Shown here: positions 44,552 to 54,465 of the stretch, in pieces
Layout of the letters: every line of letters starts with the position of its first letter
Position numbering within the stretch: the first letter of the stretch is position 1
Assembly (NCBI RefSeq): GCF_000317435.1
Contig: NC_019751.1
Span: forward strand, 5,642,001 to 5,706,000
DNA length: 64,000 nucleotides
Origin: Calothrix sp. PCC 6303
Lineage (GTDB): Bacteria > Cyanobacteriota > Cyanobacteriia > Cyanobacteriales > Nostocaceae
Direction: 5' to 3'
The notes under the pieces: model-generated
The model's input: the letters and a program-made list of their open reading frames with translations, nothing else
Told to the model about the DNA's origin: nothing
Database searches by the model: none
Position numbers and translations under genes: made by a program

Positions 44552-44896
44552 AATAGCAGTGAACTGGAATTGCCGAGGTAAGAAGTTTTGAATTGTAGCA
44601 ATTTGAAAAAAGAATGCAATGGTTAGGTAAATCCATACCGTGTCACGCCCTACACACCTCAACTAAACAAAATGGATTAGTATGGTTGTCTCAAAGCGGG
44701 TACCTGATTAGTTATTAATTGAGTCTAGTCATTAGGCTTCACGGTGTTTAATTTGTTTGATCCCACAACATTCCAAATTAACATTAAAACCTCTGTCATC
44801 CCTTTGGGATGTACCTTTAGATAGATAAAATATTTTTGCACCCCAAATTATTGAAAAACTGAGGAACCTACTTCCTGTTTCAGCGAAAATATAATC

Positions 44897-46219
44897 TTAC
44901 TCCCGTGCTTTTGCTTCTGGGGGAATAATCTCTGTCAAAACTCGACTACTACCATTATTTCCACCCTTGACAACTAAATTTTCCTGTTGCAGGTTGCCTG
45001 TGGCACTTTGTCCGGTAAAAGTCAGGGGTGGGTTAAGTTGCTGGTAAGTAACATTGCCGTTTGCTTCCACCAATTGGTTGTTTAAATACCAAGTTAATTT
45101 ATTCGATTTCAAAGACTGACGGTTTTTGCCGATAGCGTTGACATTCCCCGTCAAATAAACCGTCTTTTGAGGGATTCGCAATTCCCCTTGATTACCTGTC
45201 ACTAAGATGTTTTCAGTCCGATGAAAAACCCTAACTGGTGATTTTGTCAAGATGTTTTCGGTTGCTAGGTTCCAACTCATCAGATTGCTAATGATTTGGA
45301 CTTGGGGTTCTGCTAACTCAATCTGGGCATTTTTGGTGATATTGATGATTTTAGTTTTCAAAAATACCTCAGCAGCGTCACCCTTGCCTCTATCGGTAAT
45401 TTGGTTATTTTTATAGCGCTGAAATTGAATTACGCGATCGCATATCAGTTTCTCATCTTTCAGCAGCCAGGTTAAATGTTCTGTCTGCATCTGTACAGTT
45501 GGTTCTTCGGCAGATTTTGCTGCGACTCCACCAAAAAAATCCACCCTTTGTTCGCGGGTTTTGACTCTTGCTTCTTTGGCAACTGCTTGGAGTTGTTTAT
45601 GAGTCCCATTTAATTGATTTCGCACAATTAATAAATCTTCTTTGGGTCGCCATTCTAGCTCATTTCCCCGCAAAACTATGCCATTATTGGGATCTGTAGC
45701 GATTATTTTGCCTTTCAGTTGTAATTGCTTACCGTCTTCTTCGATATCTGCAATTTCGGCATTAACTTTATATACTACTTTTCCATCTTGATACAGTTCA
45801 CCGTAAGGATTTTCTAACTGACCAAGTTTTTGTTCTTTATTATATTTAGCTCGTTGAGCATTGATTTTCCAAATTGGTCTTCCAGCTTCATCAAATTGTT
45901 CTAAGCTACCACCAAATACCGTCAGTCGGCTTTCTTTATCTTGAGGAGAAATATCTTGGGGAGATTTTTGGGGTTGGGGTTTACCACTACAACCTGTGAG
46001 TGTCAACGTGAAAGCCAATGCTAAACACACAGAAGCACCCCAAATGTGTGAAAAGCCCGCAGGCTTAAAGCCTGGGGCTAGCAAAGCAAAGCCCACCTTC
46101 GTGGGCTGTAAATTCCTAGTCCGCGCAGGGGGACTTGGTTTGTATAACCCCACCTTTCTAGGGTGTTGGCTAAAAATCTTTGTGCAAAATTGGGATGCTT
46201 TCAAACAAAGAAACCTCAC
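44897..46219 (-). CDS. lptC: LptC-family lipopolysaccharide export protein
   Basis: LptC bridges LPS transport from the inner membrane to LptA in the periplasm. The roughly 380-residue mature part has the repeated beta-jellyroll OstA/LptC pattern (LTVFGGSLEQFDEAGRPIWK, WRPKEDLLIVRNQLNG, LRIPQKTVYLTGNVNA, VEANGNVTYQ), longer than enterobacterial LptC but usual in cyanobacteria. A lipobox-like LTLTGC follows a hydrophobic core. The first 60 residues are odd: codons about 18-60 are encoded by an intergenic-type repeat, so the real start is uncertain. The GTG at 46219 is the longest option. Confidence 0.8.
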   Translation of the reverse strand: MRFLCLKASQFCTKIFSQHPRKVGLYKPSPPARTRNLQPTKVGFALLAPGFKPAGFSHIWGASVCLALAFTLTLTGCSGKPQPQKSPQDISPQDKESRLTVFGGSLEQFDEAGRPIWKINAQRAKYNKEQKLGQLENPYGELYQDGKVVYKVNAEIADIEEDGKQLQLKGKIIATDPNNGIVLRGNELEWRPKEDLLIVRNQLNGTHKQLQAVAKEARVKTREQRVDFFGGVAAKSAEEPTVQMQTEHLTWLLKDEKLICDRVIQFQRYKNNQITDRGKGDAAEVFLKTKIINITKNAQIELAEPQVQIISNLMSWNLATENILTKSPVRVFHRTENILVTGNQGELRIPQKTVYLTGNVNAIGKNRQSLKSNKLTWYLNNQLVEANGNVTYQQLNPPLTFTGQSATGNLQQENLVVKGGNNGSSRVLTEIIPPEAKARE

Positions 46220-46314
46220 ATTTTTTATTCCCCAAAAAGTTAAAGTGAAACAGCAGGAGGGAAAGAGGCAATAGGAAACATTCCCCTGCTCCCCCTCTCC
46301 CTGCTCCCTTGGCT

Positions 46315-46953
46315 CTATTCAGGTATTTCTAGGTGACTGTCCATTTCACTAGGTTGTTCCATGAAACCAATTCCCGCTAGGGGACGGTAGGGGTAGCTTT
46401 GTCGTGGGGTTTTCTGAATGTCTTCTTTTACAGCTTCTAAATCAATATAGCGATCGCTTACATTAATTAAGCTATCACTGGTCATGGATCTCAAGCTGAC
46501 AACTTCAACCCTAACACCCCGATAGCTGACCGAGTTTACCGCATAAGCTAAGTCCCCATCTCCACTTACCAACACTGCTGTATCGTAAGAATCAACTAAA
46601 GCCATCATATCTACAGCAATTTCCACATCCAGGTTCGCTTTTTTGGAACCATCTGGTAATTGTACCAAATCCTTAGCAATCACCCGGTAGCCATTACGAC
46701 GCATCCACAACAAAAAGCCCTGTTGTTTCTCGTTTGTCCGGTCAACCCCTGTGTAAAAGAATGCTCGTAATAATCTAGAACCGCCCGTTAATCTACAAAG
46801 TAATTTTGTATAATCAATTTCGATCCCTAATTGTAAGGCTGCATAGAATAAATTTGAACCATCAATAAATATGGCTACACGTCCCCGATTTTCCAGAACT
46901 TGCTCTGGTGTAAAAATAGAGTCACTCTCTAAATTATTTAACATTGATGTCAT
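46315..46953 (-). CDS. LabA-like NYN domain protein
   Basis: The 212-residue protein has a PIN-like NYN fold: VAIFIDGSNLFYAAL with the first metal-binding Asp, KKANLDVEIAVDMMALVDSYD, then VLVSGDGDLAYAVNSV with further acidic residues. LabA of Synechococcus takes part in circadian feedback on gene expression, and related proteins are presumed RNases. It has a short C-terminal acidic tail. It is 95 bases from lptC and in the same direction, but separated by a repeat-bearing gap, so an operon is not certain. Confidence 0.9.
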   Translation of the reverse strand: MTSMLNNLESDSIFTPEQVLENRGRVAIFIDGSNLFYAALQLGIEIDYTKLLCRLTGGSRLLRAFFYTGVDRTNEKQQGFLLWMRRNGYRVIAKDLVQLPDGSKKANLDVEIAVDMMALVDSYDTAVLVSGDGDLAYAVNSVSYRGVRVEVVSLRSMTSDSLINVSDRYIDLEAVKEDIQKTPRQSYPYRPLAGIGFMEQPSEMDSHLEIPE

Positions 46954-47104
46954 AGTCTTATATCTCCGGCTTTTTTATACTTTGATTTACAGAATTTACG
47001 GAATTTTCAAACTTTTTGAGAATCTCTTATGATAATCTTCCAGAACTAATCGACCTAGCCCTGGTAAATTTAGACAATGTAAAAAACTATCACACTAAAA
47101 GTAA

Positions 47105-48706
47105 TTAATCGTTTTTAATTGGATCGAGTCGTTTGAAGACTGGTTGGGGAGTACCCAATTTTTGTTCACTGCTTAACAATCCCCATTGAGCATGGGTATC
47201 ATAGGGTGCAGCGATCGCGGTTTTTACTTGATCATTAAAATCAATTGCCAAACCTAGCTGTGAATAAATTTCACTACTAATGCCGGGTGTAATGGGAGAC
47301 AGTAAATAAGCAGCTAGTCTGACTGATTCTAGAACCACATATAGCACTTCTTCCACAGTCCTCTGTTGTCCTTGTTTATACAAAGACCACGGAGCTTGGT
47401 CATCAATATACTTGTTACTAGCTTGAACTAGAGCTAAGGTTGATTCACAGGCTTGATTAAAAGCTAATGTTTCATAGGCATATTGGACTTTTTCTCCCAG
47501 TGACAAACCAATTGCTTTCAAAGGATTTGTATCAGGGATATCTTGACTAGTTACAGACGGCATATTACTGTCGCAATACTTTTTCACCATATTTAAAGTG
47601 CGGTTGAGCAAATTCCCCAAATCATTTGCTAAATCTGCATTTAAAACGTTGATGAACCTAACTTCATTAAAGTCGCCATCTTTGCCAAATTCGATTTCCT
47701 TAAGGAAGTAATAACGAACTGCATCTGCACCATAACGTTCTACTAAGGCTACGGGATCTAGGGTATTTCCGCTAGATTTGCCCATTTTTTGCCCATCTTT
47801 AGTCAAAAAACCATGTCCAAATACCTGATGTGGTAATGGTAAATTTCCTGACATGAGCATGGCGGGCCAGTAGACAGCATGGAAGCGTAAAATATCCTTA
47901 CCAATCAAATGTAGATTGATGGGATACCATTTGCTTAAAGCGTTAGTTAGGGTAGGTTCAGCATCGGGTTCTAAAAGAGCCGTAATATATGCTAGTAATG
48001 CATCAAACCAAACATAGAGAGTATGCTTAGGATTTTGAGGAACTCTGATTCCTAAATCTAGGTTGACTCGTGAAATCGAGAAATCTTGTAATCCTTGCTT
48101 AACAAAGTTTAAAACTTCATTCCGTCGGCTTTCTGGCTGAATGAAATCAGGTTTTTCAGCGTATAAAGCCAATAGTTTTTCTTGATATTTGGACAATCGG
48201 AAAAAGTAATTTTCTTCATCCCGCCATTCTACTTCTTTAGTGGGATGGATGGGACAACGGTTGTTTTCCAGAAGTTCCCGTTCCTCTTTGAATTCTTCAC
48301 AAGAGACACAGTACCAGCCTTTTTGCTGTCCTAAGTAAATATCACCTGTTTCCCAAACTCGTTGAAAAAACTCTTTGACAATTATTTCATGGCGCGCTGC
48401 ACTAGTGCGACTAAAACTATCATAATCAATATTTAATATTTTCCAGAGCGAGATAAAATTTGGGACGATTTGATCGCAGAATTCCTGTGGCTCTAAACCT
48501 TTGATTGCGGCACTACGCTCAATTTTTTGTCCATGTTCATCGGTACCTGTCACTAGTAAGACTGAATAACCCATCAACCTTTTGAGTCTTGCCACAACGT
48601 CAGCTGCCATTGTTGTGTAAGCACTGCCAATATGGGGTAAATCATTGACATAGTATAAGGGTGTCGTCAGTGCGAATTTTTTTTCCTTTAAATTTTCTCG
48701 ATTCAT
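47105..48706 (-). CDS. metG: methionyl-tRNA synthetase
   Basis: Class I aminoacyl-tRNA synthetase charging tRNA-Met. The 533-residue enzyme has the HIGH motif as DLPHIGSAY, the Zn-binding insert WYCVSCEEF with a later CPIHP, and the KMSKS loop as KMGKSSGN. The anticodon-binding helical domain occupies the last 160 residues. It lacks the C-terminal tRNA-binding EMAP-like extension, as in the short cyanobacterial form. Single gene. The ATG start is clear. Confidence 0.96.
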   Translation of the reverse strand: MNRENLKEKKFALTTPLYYVNDLPHIGSAYTTMAADVVARLKRLMGYSVLLVTGTDEHGQKIERSAAIKGLEPQEFCDQIVPNFISLWKILNIDYDSFSRTSAARHEIIVKEFFQRVWETGDIYLGQQKGWYCVSCEEFKEERELLENNRCPIHPTKEVEWRDEENYFFRLSKYQEKLLALYAEKPDFIQPESRRNEVLNFVKQGLQDFSISRVNLDLGIRVPQNPKHTLYVWFDALLAYITALLEPDAEPTLTNALSKWYPINLHLIGKDILRFHAVYWPAMLMSGNLPLPHQVFGHGFLTKDGQKMGKSSGNTLDPVALVERYGADAVRYYFLKEIEFGKDGDFNEVRFINVLNADLANDLGNLLNRTLNMVKKYCDSNMPSVTSQDIPDTNPLKAIGLSLGEKVQYAYETLAFNQACESTLALVQASNKYIDDQAPWSLYKQGQQRTVEEVLYVVLESVRLAAYLLSPITPGISSEIYSQLGLAIDFNDQVKTAIAAPYDTHAQWGLLSSEQKLGTPQPVFKRLDPIKND

Positions 48707-49084
48707 GCAAAATTAATAAATTTACTTCTTAAATAAACTTTTAAGTGAGATTTTTGGCTAAAACCATGTAATTGTATAATATCTATTATACATTTTCAAG
48801 TTACCTCTTAAATACTAGCAAATTTCGCGTCACTGAAAATATTTAGCGACAAACTGTGATGAAGGTTGACTTTAGCTAAAAGTCTTAAGATATTCATCTA
48901 ATTAGTTTCACTGAATATATTAAATATAATTATTGTCACCATTAATACAAAGTCTCAGTTAACAATAGATATTAAGCGATGAACAGAAGTATATTTCTAC
49001 CTTATGGCTATCGAAATATCGGTGAAGAAATGTGAAAATTTAATAAATAAAGTTTGTAATAAGTTTTAAAACTTATACGTAAAA
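48707..49084. other. intergenic region without recognised features
   Basis: AT-rich divergent region between metG and the acyltransferase gene, so both promoters must lie here. I see no repeat, RNA fold or operator worth naming. Confidence 0.4.
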
Positions 49085-49813
49085 ATGATGAGTGAAAATA
49101 GCCCTTTAGAAACTTCTCGAATTTTGTTAACAGGACTTTCCACCAAATTATCTAGTTATTACGAGAATCGTGTTCCCCGTGATACTAGTATTTTAGTAGT
49201 TAGTAACCATCGTAGTTTTATGGATGCACCAGTATTAATGGCAGCAATATCTCAGCCGATTAGATTTGCTTGTCATCATTACATGGGACAAGTGCCAGTG
49301 ATGCGGGAAATAGTTACAGAACAATTTGGATGTTTTCCACTGGCAGCTAATAGACAACGCAACACAAGTTTTTTTCAAAAGTCGCAAGCTTTTTTACAAT
49401 CAAGGCAGGTGGTGGGTGTGTTTCCCGAAGGACCTGAACCGATGGTAAAATTTACAGATCCGAGTAAGTTGGGTGAATTTCAGCGGGGGTTTGCTCATTT
49501 AGCAATGCGATCGCGTGTCCAAAATCTGGCAGTATTACCAATAGCGATCGCATCTTTAGAGGAAGTAAACACATCATCTATGCCCTTAAAGATATTGAGT
49601 CTATTTGATCCAAGTGAACCATTGTTTAATCAAATGGGTTGGCATCCCCTGGTAATCTATCGTCGTGTGGCAGTTTTAGTAGGTCGCCCGTATTTGATTA
49701 AACAGCAACATTGGGAACAATACCAGGGTAAGCACGCAAAAGCAACCGTAATGGAATTGACAAACTACTGTTATAGGGAAATTAGGGAATTATTACAAGA
49801 AGGATGTTATTAA
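49085..49813 (+). CDS. 1-acyl-sn-glycerol-3-phosphate acyltransferase-like protein
   Basis: PlsC-family acyltransferase of 242 residues, transferring an acyl chain to a lysophospholipid or similar acceptor at the membrane. The catalytic HX4D motif is SNHRSFMDAPVLM, and the acceptor-binding motif is FPEGPEP. No long hydrophobic helix is present, so membrane association is peripheral. Specificity is unproven: cyanobacteria have several PlsC-like genes, and this one may serve glycolipids or hopanoids. ATG at 49085 or 49088. Confidence 0.88.
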   Translation: MMSENSPLETSRILLTGLSTKLSSYYENRVPRDTSILVVSNHRSFMDAPVLMAAISQPIRFACHHYMGQVPVMREIVTEQFGCFPLAANRQRNTSFFQKSQAFLQSRQVVGVFPEGPEPMVKFTDPSKLGEFQRGFAHLAMRSRVQNLAVLPIAIASLEEVNTSSMPLKILSLFDPSEPLFNQMGWHPLVIYRRVAVLVGRPYLIKQQHWEQYQGKHAKATVMELTNYCYREIRELLQEGCY

Positions 49814-50019
49814 GTTAACTGGGGGAATTCTTTGTTATGGGTACAAAAAGGCTAATTTTAAGCAGAAAACAGCCCCAATGAAAAAAAATTCATCAGCATA
49901 TATGTAACTGTCTTTTTTACTACTTAATACTTACTTAGAAGTCAATTTTCCTGTGCAGCAAGATTGGTAGGTGTTTAGCACAGCATCCCAGTTTTTCACT
50001 GTTCCCGTAGGCTATAAAT

Positions 50020-50748
50020 TTAAAAAGTGGGATGCTCCTGTATATTATGCCATTCCCAGAAACTTAAATCCCGTTTACCTGAGGCGAAAGCTACAGCACC
50101 AATATAATGCTCTCCAGGGAGTAACTCTTGTAAAATCCAACTACTGGTGTGTGATAATTTAGGCAATTCTCCTGTTTTGAGGATGATTTCAGCTTGATCT
50201 AAACTAGAAAGACCATCTCCAGTAGCTTTGAGATAAGCTTCTTTACAAGTCCAGTAGCGGAAAAACATTTCTTCCTGGTGGGGTGAAACTAAAGATGCGA
50301 TCGCATTTGTTTCCTGAGTACTAAAAAATCGTTGGGCTAGTTGTTCGACATCAGCTATGGGACGAATCATTTCTAAGTCTATACCCACTTGGTTGCCACA
50401 TGCGATCGCGTACAGTGCCAAATCCTGGGAATGGGACACATTAAAATTTAACTCACAATCATGAGATTCTTTTAACAAAAAGGGTTTTCCCTTTGGTTCA
50501 TAATCGAAGTTCACCTGATTTGGCTCAACTTCTAAATATCTACCAAGAATATTTCGTAAAATCCCTCTACTGGCAATAAAACTCTGACGATGTTTTTCAA
50601 AATAAAATCGTTCTGCCCGGACTATTTCATCATTCGACAGGGATGTTTTTAATTTATCTAGTTCTAAATTCGATAAATTGAGATTTGCCCGCCAAACATG
50701 GATATCTTTTGCCGTTAAACTTAATTTATGGGGTGCATTATCCCACAT
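50020..50748 (-). CDS. 4'-phosphopantetheinyl transferase (Sfp/HetI type)
   Basis: The enzyme transfers phosphopantetheine from CoA to carrier proteins of fatty-acid, polyketide or peptide synthases. The two-half structure is complete in about 242 residues. The magnesium-binding GIDLEMIRP and the FRYWTCKEAYLKATGDG motif (WxxKEA) are diagnostic of Sfp-type enzymes; the N-terminal half has RGILRNILGRYL. In heterocystous cyanobacteria the homologue HetI serves all carrier proteins. I chose ATG at 50748 (MWDNAPHKL); a TTG lies at 50760. Single gene. Confidence 0.9.
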   Translation of the reverse strand: MWDNAPHKLSLTAKDIHVWRANLNLSNLELDKLKTSLSNDEIVRAERFYFEKHRQSFIASRGILRNILGRYLEVEPNQVNFDYEPKGKPFLLKESHDCELNFNVSHSQDLALYAIACGNQVGIDLEMIRPIADVEQLAQRFFSTQETNAIASLVSPHQEEMFFRYWTCKEAYLKATGDGLSSLDQAEIILKTGELPKLSHTSSWILQELLPGEHYIGAVAFASGKRDLSFWEWHNIQEHPTF

Positions 50749-50805
50749 AGAAATTACCAAAATACTATATTTTATCTATTGCTTATTACTTATTTTTTAA
50801 CTCCC

Positions 50806-51564
50806 TCATAATGGATAGCCTAGCTTCGTAGGTTGTTGATATACCCGTTTCAAAGTATTTACATCCCTCACCGAAATCAAGGGGGGGTTACTAACTTGTG
50901 AAAAGTATAAACTATCGCTCTCAACAGGACTATGACCCCAAATCCCTAAGGCATGACCAAGTTCGTGACGTGCGGCTGCAATTAGGTATTTACCTGTTTG
51001 GCTCGGACTAATTAGAATTGTAGATTTATGATATAAATAATGATTTTGATTATATAGATTATATGTTGTTTGAGCCGAACGAGCGCGAGGTGGATTTCCC
51101 TGTAATGGTGGAGATTTACGGATGATCCTAATGTCTGCTAATTCTTTACTTTCTACTACTTTTAAAGGTAGATAATTATTCCATTCTCCAACAGCTTCTA
51201 AAACAGCTTGAGTCCAAATCTTTCCTTGATTACTATCGATTTTGGGGACTTCTACTGCGATAGTAATGGGAAATTTAGACCAAATTAAATAACCAACTTT
51301 AACAGGTGTAATTTGATTAAAGTAATCACCACTGTTACTACTATCTTGCCAATTTAGCAAACTAGATGGTAGATGATGGATTTTTGCTGAGGGTGAATAA
51401 TTAGCAAAAGCTGTAGAAGAATTTAAGGTAGAGAAAATAATCAGCAGTCCTGTACTAAAAATTAATATCAGAACTGCTATCAGCCAATTTAAAGTAATTT
51501 TGATTGGCTTTTTATAAATATGAGTTTTGTGGGTTGGGGTAATTTTGCCCATTTCCCTTCTCAT
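50806..51564 (-). CDS. matrixin-like secreted zinc metalloprotease
   Basis: The C-terminal domain has the metzincin zinc motif HELGHALGIWGHS (HExxHxxGxxH), so this is an M10-type matrixin-like protease. An N-terminal membrane helix (LNWLIAVLILIFSTGLLIIF) follows a basic stretch, so it is membrane-anchored or secreted. The catalytic domain begins near WSKFPITIAVEVP. No pro-domain cysteine switch is obvious. ATG at 51564 begins one base after the secG stop, so the two are cotranscribed; longer frames overlap secG. Substrate unknown. Confidence 0.85.
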   Translation of the reverse strand: MRREMGKITPTHKTHIYKKPIKITLNWLIAVLILIFSTGLLIIFSTLNSSTAFANYSPSAKIHHLPSSLLNWQDSSNSGDYFNQITPVKVGYLIWSKFPITIAVEVPKIDSNQGKIWTQAVLEAVGEWNNYLPLKVVESKELADIRIIRKSPPLQGNPPRARSAQTTYNLYNQNHYLYHKSTILISPSQTGKYLIAAARHELGHALGIWGHSPVESDSLYFSQVSNPPLISVRDVNTLKRVYQQPTKLGYPL

Positions 51565-51565
51565 G

Positions 51566-51796
51566 TTATTTTGGTAGCCAGCCAGCACTTAAGACTACAG
51601 TCAAGCTGAGAAAAATGACTGTTAAAGCCCAAGTAACTCGGTTTAGTGTTTCTTCAGCGCTTTTGGTGCTGCTAAATAGTTGCGCTTGTCCACCAATAGC
51701 TCCAATTCCATCACCTTTGGGGCTATGGAGCAATACTAGGATACTTAAGGCAACACCGGAAAATGACCAGATTCCTTGGATAATGTTTGTTAGCAT
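51566..51796 (-). CDS. secG: preprotein translocase subunit SecG
   Basis: SecG is the small helper of the SecYEG channel. The 76-residue protein has the two membrane helices (IIQGIWSFSGVALSILVLLH and WALTVIFLSLTVVLSAGWL) with the family connecting loop SPKGDGIGAIGGQAQLFSSTKSAEE. Length is typical. The ATG start at 51796 heads a two-gene unit with the matrixin-like protease. Confidence 0.92.
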   Translation of the reverse strand: MLTNIIQGIWSFSGVALSILVLLHSPKGDGIGAIGGQAQLFSSTKSAEETLNRVTWALTVIFLSLTVVLSAGWLPK

Positions 51797-52333
51797 GATG
51801 AAAATTTATTCCGCGTGATGTGAAAAGTGAGACTTTTCAAGGTAAAAATTCAGATCTGGGTGAAAATTTGAGAAAATTAATTTTTTCAGTCAACTTACCG
51901 ATACTTACGTATTAGTTAGTAGAAATAAAAATTCTGAATTGAAATTTCTACAACCAAAAGGAAAGCAATAACTTCAAAATTGAATTTCTGAGTTAACCCT
52001 TTTTCATCCAGATGAAAAGGCTTGTTCCCTTGCAAAAACCTAAGTTACGAGTATACAAGTATAACTCTTAGCTTATGAGTTAGTCACCCAGTACTTATTA
52101 TTTCATTGAAATAGGGAACAGGGAATACCCTTCTATTTATTCACTTGAGGTTGATTCTAGAAGTCTATTCTTTTGCTGGGATAAAATATCCTCCCTTGTA
52201 CTTGTATCTAGTACAAGTGGGCAAGTAAGCAAATGGGATTTTTTAGTTGAGGTAAAAATTCTCATTTTCAACTTCCTACTCTCAGTGAAGTATTACCCCG
52301 TTCCCTCTTCATGATTTATAATTCTTAACTTCA
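51797..52333. other. intergenic region with two small palindromes
   Basis: No gene. A hairpin CCTTTTTCATC-CA-GATGAAAAGG lies at about 51998-52020, and ACTTGTA-TCTAG-TACAAGT at 52200-52218. Both lie between the 3' end of gpmI and the secG promoter and could be a terminator and an operator, but no T-tract is present. Confidence 0.45.
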
Positions 52334-53935
52334 CTACATTCCAACTTTTGCGGGAGCGCGATTATTTTGACTTACGTCATATTTAGCAGCTTCCAGGATA
52401 GATTTCCCCGTCATTTCAGGTGGCTTAGGTAGTTGTAGAATGTCGAGAATTGTTGGGGCTAGGTCAGCTAGTTTACCATCATCGCGGAGGGTAACGTTTG
52501 TTCCATGTCCGGGGATTTTTGCGCCTTCACCTTCCACTAAAATCAGGGGAACTGGGTTTGTGGTGTGTGCTGTCCAAGGGTTTCCTGCCTCATCTAGCAT
52601 GTATTCGGCGTTACCATGGTCGGCTGTAATGATGGCTGTACCGCCAGCTTTACTAATGCCTTCTAGTAAGCGTCCAAGACATTTATCGACAGCCATAATC
52701 GCTTTCACAGTTGGTTCCATTTGACCAGTGTGACCCACCATATCAGGGTTGGCATAGTTGATCACAACAAACGAGTAAATTCGCTTGTGGATGGCAGCAA
52801 GGGCAACATCGGTGACAGCTTCAGCAGACATCAATGGTGCTTGATCGTAGGTTGCTACCATGGGACTGCTGACGAGTTCTCGATCCTCTCCAGGGAAAGG
52901 ATCTTCTAGTCCACCGTTAAAGAAATAGGTTACATGGGCATACTTTTCAGTTTCCGCAGTTCGGAACTGTTTTAAGCCATGTTGGGAGATGACTTCACCT
53001 AGGATATTACTGAGATTTTGTGGTTCAAATGCTACTGATATTGGTAGTTCGGGATCGTATTGAGTGAAGGTGACAAAAGATATCGGTGTGATTAACTTCC
53101 GCTCAAAACCGTTGAAATCAGGACTAATAAAAGCTTGTGCTAGCTGTCTAGCCCGGTCGGGACGAAAATTAAAGTAGATAACTCCATCACCAGGTTCGAT
53201 GCTTCCAGGGGCAATTCGTACAGGTCTGACGAACTCGTCAGTGATCCCTTCAGCATAGGATGCTTGCATGGTTTCGATTGCCGAGCGTCCGTTATTATTA
53301 CCCTCGTGGGTCATTACATCATAGGCGAGTTGGACGCGATCCCAGCGGCGATCGCGGTCCATGGCAAAGTACCGTCCGCTAATGGTGGCAATACGTGCAT
53401 TGCCAACGCGATCGCAATAATTCTGAATCAACCCAATTGTGTTAATTCCTTCATTGGGAGCAGTATCGCGTCCATCGGTAATAGCGTGGATACAAACTTG
53501 GGAAATTCCCTGTGCTTTTGCTAAGTCAAGTAGCCCAAACAGGTGACTAACGTGGGAATGAACCCCACCTTCAGAACAAAGCCCGATCAGGTGCAGTTTG
53601 CCATTATTTGTCAGAATTTCCTGACATATCTTTACCAATGCTGGATTTTTGTTTATGGAACCATCTTCAACTGCATCAGAGATGCGTACTAATTCTTGTG
53701 GAACCACCCTACCAGCACCGATGTTCAAATGACCAACTTCGGAGTTGCCCATTTGACCTTCTGGTAAACCGACGGCTTTCCCTGAGGTACGAATGAGGGT
53801 ATGCGGATATGCTGCCCACAAGCTACTCATCACCGGAGTTTTAGCAGCTGCGATCGCATTTCCTTGTGTCTCCTCGCAGTAGCCCCATCCGTCTAAAATG
53901 ACAAGCACCACAGGAGCAACAGGTGCCTTGGTCAT
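52334..53935 (-). CDS. gpmI: 2,3-bisphosphoglycerate-independent phosphoglycerate mutase
   Basis: GpmI interconverts 3- and 2-phosphoglycerate in glycolysis/gluconeogenesis, using Mn2+ and a phosphoserine intermediate. The 533-residue protein has LVILDGWGYCEE (metal Asp), GQMGNSEVGHLNIGAGRV (active-site Ser), the substrate pocket HAITDGRDTAP and GRYFAMDRDRRWDR, and TADHGNAE with HTTNPVP as the second metal cluster. All catalytic residues are present. The ATG start is clear. Single gene. Confidence 0.97.
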   Translation of the reverse strand: MTKAPVAPVVLVILDGWGYCEETQGNAIAAAKTPVMSSLWAAYPHTLIRTSGKAVGLPEGQMGNSEVGHLNIGAGRVVPQELVRISDAVEDGSINKNPALVKICQEILTNNGKLHLIGLCSEGGVHSHVSHLFGLLDLAKAQGISQVCIHAITDGRDTAPNEGINTIGLIQNYCDRVGNARIATISGRYFAMDRDRRWDRVQLAYDVMTHEGNNNGRSAIETMQASYAEGITDEFVRPVRIAPGSIEPGDGVIYFNFRPDRARQLAQAFISPDFNGFERKLITPISFVTFTQYDPELPISVAFEPQNLSNILGEVISQHGLKQFRTAETEKYAHVTYFFNGGLEDPFPGEDRELVSSPMVATYDQAPLMSAEAVTDVALAAIHKRIYSFVVINYANPDMVGHTGQMEPTVKAIMAVDKCLGRLLEGISKAGGTAIITADHGNAEYMLDEAGNPWTAHTTNPVPLILVEGEGAKIPGHGTNVTLRDDGKLADLAPTILDILQLPKPPEMTGKSILEAAKYDVSQNNRAPAKVGM

Positions 53936-54168
53936 AGAAAAATGCCCTTTACTTTTTGTAATACCCGAATAATACCATTGCTGCCCCTCGCCGCAAGTGA
54001 ATTTCTGCTCATTAGCTTTTTTGATGGGGAATATCTAATTTTGGATATCTTTCTTAATATTTTATTAATATTTGCTTGATCCCACTACTTTTTAGTCATT
54101 TTCAAAACAGCGATGTAGATCGTAAATGCTTTTTTATGTACTATCTTACTAAATAATTCTCAAAAACC

Positions 54169-54465
54169 ATGTCCGATCTAAAAAGCGAATTAACTGGAAA
54201 TCTTGATGAAGCCGAATGGGATTGGTTAATTCCTCACGCCCAGAGGGATGCCATCATCGTGGTATCGTCACATCTAGAGTTAGTGGATGTGGGAGTAGCG
54301 ATCGCATCCAATAATACTGCCCAAGTTGGGTTTTGGATCGATGAAGCATTAATTGCTAAACCATCGAATGATCAACTAGGAAATTGGAATAGCGATCGCA
54401 CTAAACGATTAAATACACTAATTGTTCAACCTTATGTCTTAATCCAAGAAAAAACAGCCCCTTAG
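54169..54465 (+). CDS. DUF2288 family protein
   Basis: A 98-residue protein of a conserved, uncharacterised bacterial family, recognisable from EWDWLIPHAQRDAIIVV and VDVGVAIASNN to FLVQPY-type ending (LIVQPYVLIQ). No signal peptide or membrane segment. A HIP1 octamer lies in the coding region. Its stop overlaps the stop of the YdcF-type gene by 4 bases, convergently. Function unknown. Confidence 0.85.
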   Translation: MSDLKSELTGNLDEAEWDWLIPHAQRDAIIVVSSHLELVDVGVAIASNNTAQVGFWIDEALIAKPSNDQLGNWNSDRTKRLNTLIVQPYVLIQEKTAP

